Shown here: positions 5,618 to 5,627 of the stretch, one piece after another
How the letters are laid out: each line of letters opens with the position of its first letter
Position numbering within the stretch: the first letter of the stretch is position 1
NCBI GenBank assembly: GCA_902782875.1
Contig: CACZPE010000061.1
Span: 1 to 5,627, forward strand
Source of the DNA: an uncultured Ruminococcus sp.
GTDB lineage: Bacteria > Bacillota_A > Clostridia > Oscillospirales > Ruminococcaceae
Length of the DNA stretch: 5,627 nucleotides
Direction of reading: 5' to 3'
The notes under the pieces: generated by a model
Seen by the model: the letters and a program-made list of their open reading frames with translations, nothing else
What the model was told of the DNA's origin: nothing
The model's database searches: none
Translations under genes and position numbers: made by a program

Positions 5618-5627
5618 TGTATTCGCT
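5617..5627 (+). CDS. Start of the next operon gene (partial; position suggests major tail protein)
   Basis: The sequence TGATG joins the previous stop (5615-5617) to an ATG at 5617. AAAGGGGG (5603-5610) lies 6 nt upstream, a strong ribosome binding site. Only M-Y-S and part of a fourth codon are visible. In phages with this order the next gene commonly encodes the major tail protein, but nothing in three codons can confirm that. Confidence 0.5.

Noticed and set aside
1..5627. tRNA, rRNA, CRISPR array, insertion sequence or attachment site
   Set aside because: I saw no cloverleaf, no repeat-spacer series, no transposase and no flanking direct repeats in the window.

Overview
The window holds the start of a tailed-phage head and packaging operon: eight plus-strand genes (the last cut off) in the order small terminase, large terminase, portal, a small scaffold-like protein, major capsid protein, gp6-like connector, minor capsid (head-closure-like) protein and a tail-terminator-like protein. 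Strong AAAGGAG ribosome binding sites, near-consensus sigma-A promoters, roughly 50% GC and frequent ATA, AGA and AGG codons suggest a Gram-positive Clostridia host, perhaps a Ruminococcus-like Oscillospiraceae. That host call is an inference from composition and gene style.

Left edge (1-462). A minus-strand gene begins at 119 and runs off the window. Its N-terminus resembles LytTR-type response regulators, and a good minus-strand promoter lies at 151-179. The rest is an AT-richer control region. It carries a plus-strand promoter (TTGACA, 17-bp spacer, extended TGC-TATTAT at 328-356) and four perfect copies of the palindrome TTGC-N5-GCAA, centred at 254, 313, 376 and 437. The centres are 59, 63 and 61 bp apart, close to six helical turns, and the two middle copies bracket the promoter. 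By eye I found no other perfect copy in the window. This array is the most unusual signal here.

Head operon (463-5627). Most genes overlap or abut, so one transcript from the 328-356 promoter is likely. The small terminase is only 107 aa: it matches the C-terminal part of the Terminase_2 family and lacks the usual N-terminal helix-turn-helix. The large terminase has intact-looking ATPase and nuclease motifs. The portal, the short scaffold-like protein and the capsid protein follow with no recognisable protease or Mu-F-like gene. A perfect 11-bp hairpin separates the capsid gene from the neck genes.

Together the genes would build a procapsid (portal, scaffold-like protein, capsid protein), fill it with DNA (terminase) and close it for tail joining (connector, closure and terminator proteins). 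Two features could mean a domesticated or gene-transfer-agent-like particle: a small terminase with no evident DNA-recognition domain, and a dedicated promoter with an operator array next to a host-type regulator gene. An ordinary prophage head module remains the simpler reading, because the rest of the element lies outside the window.
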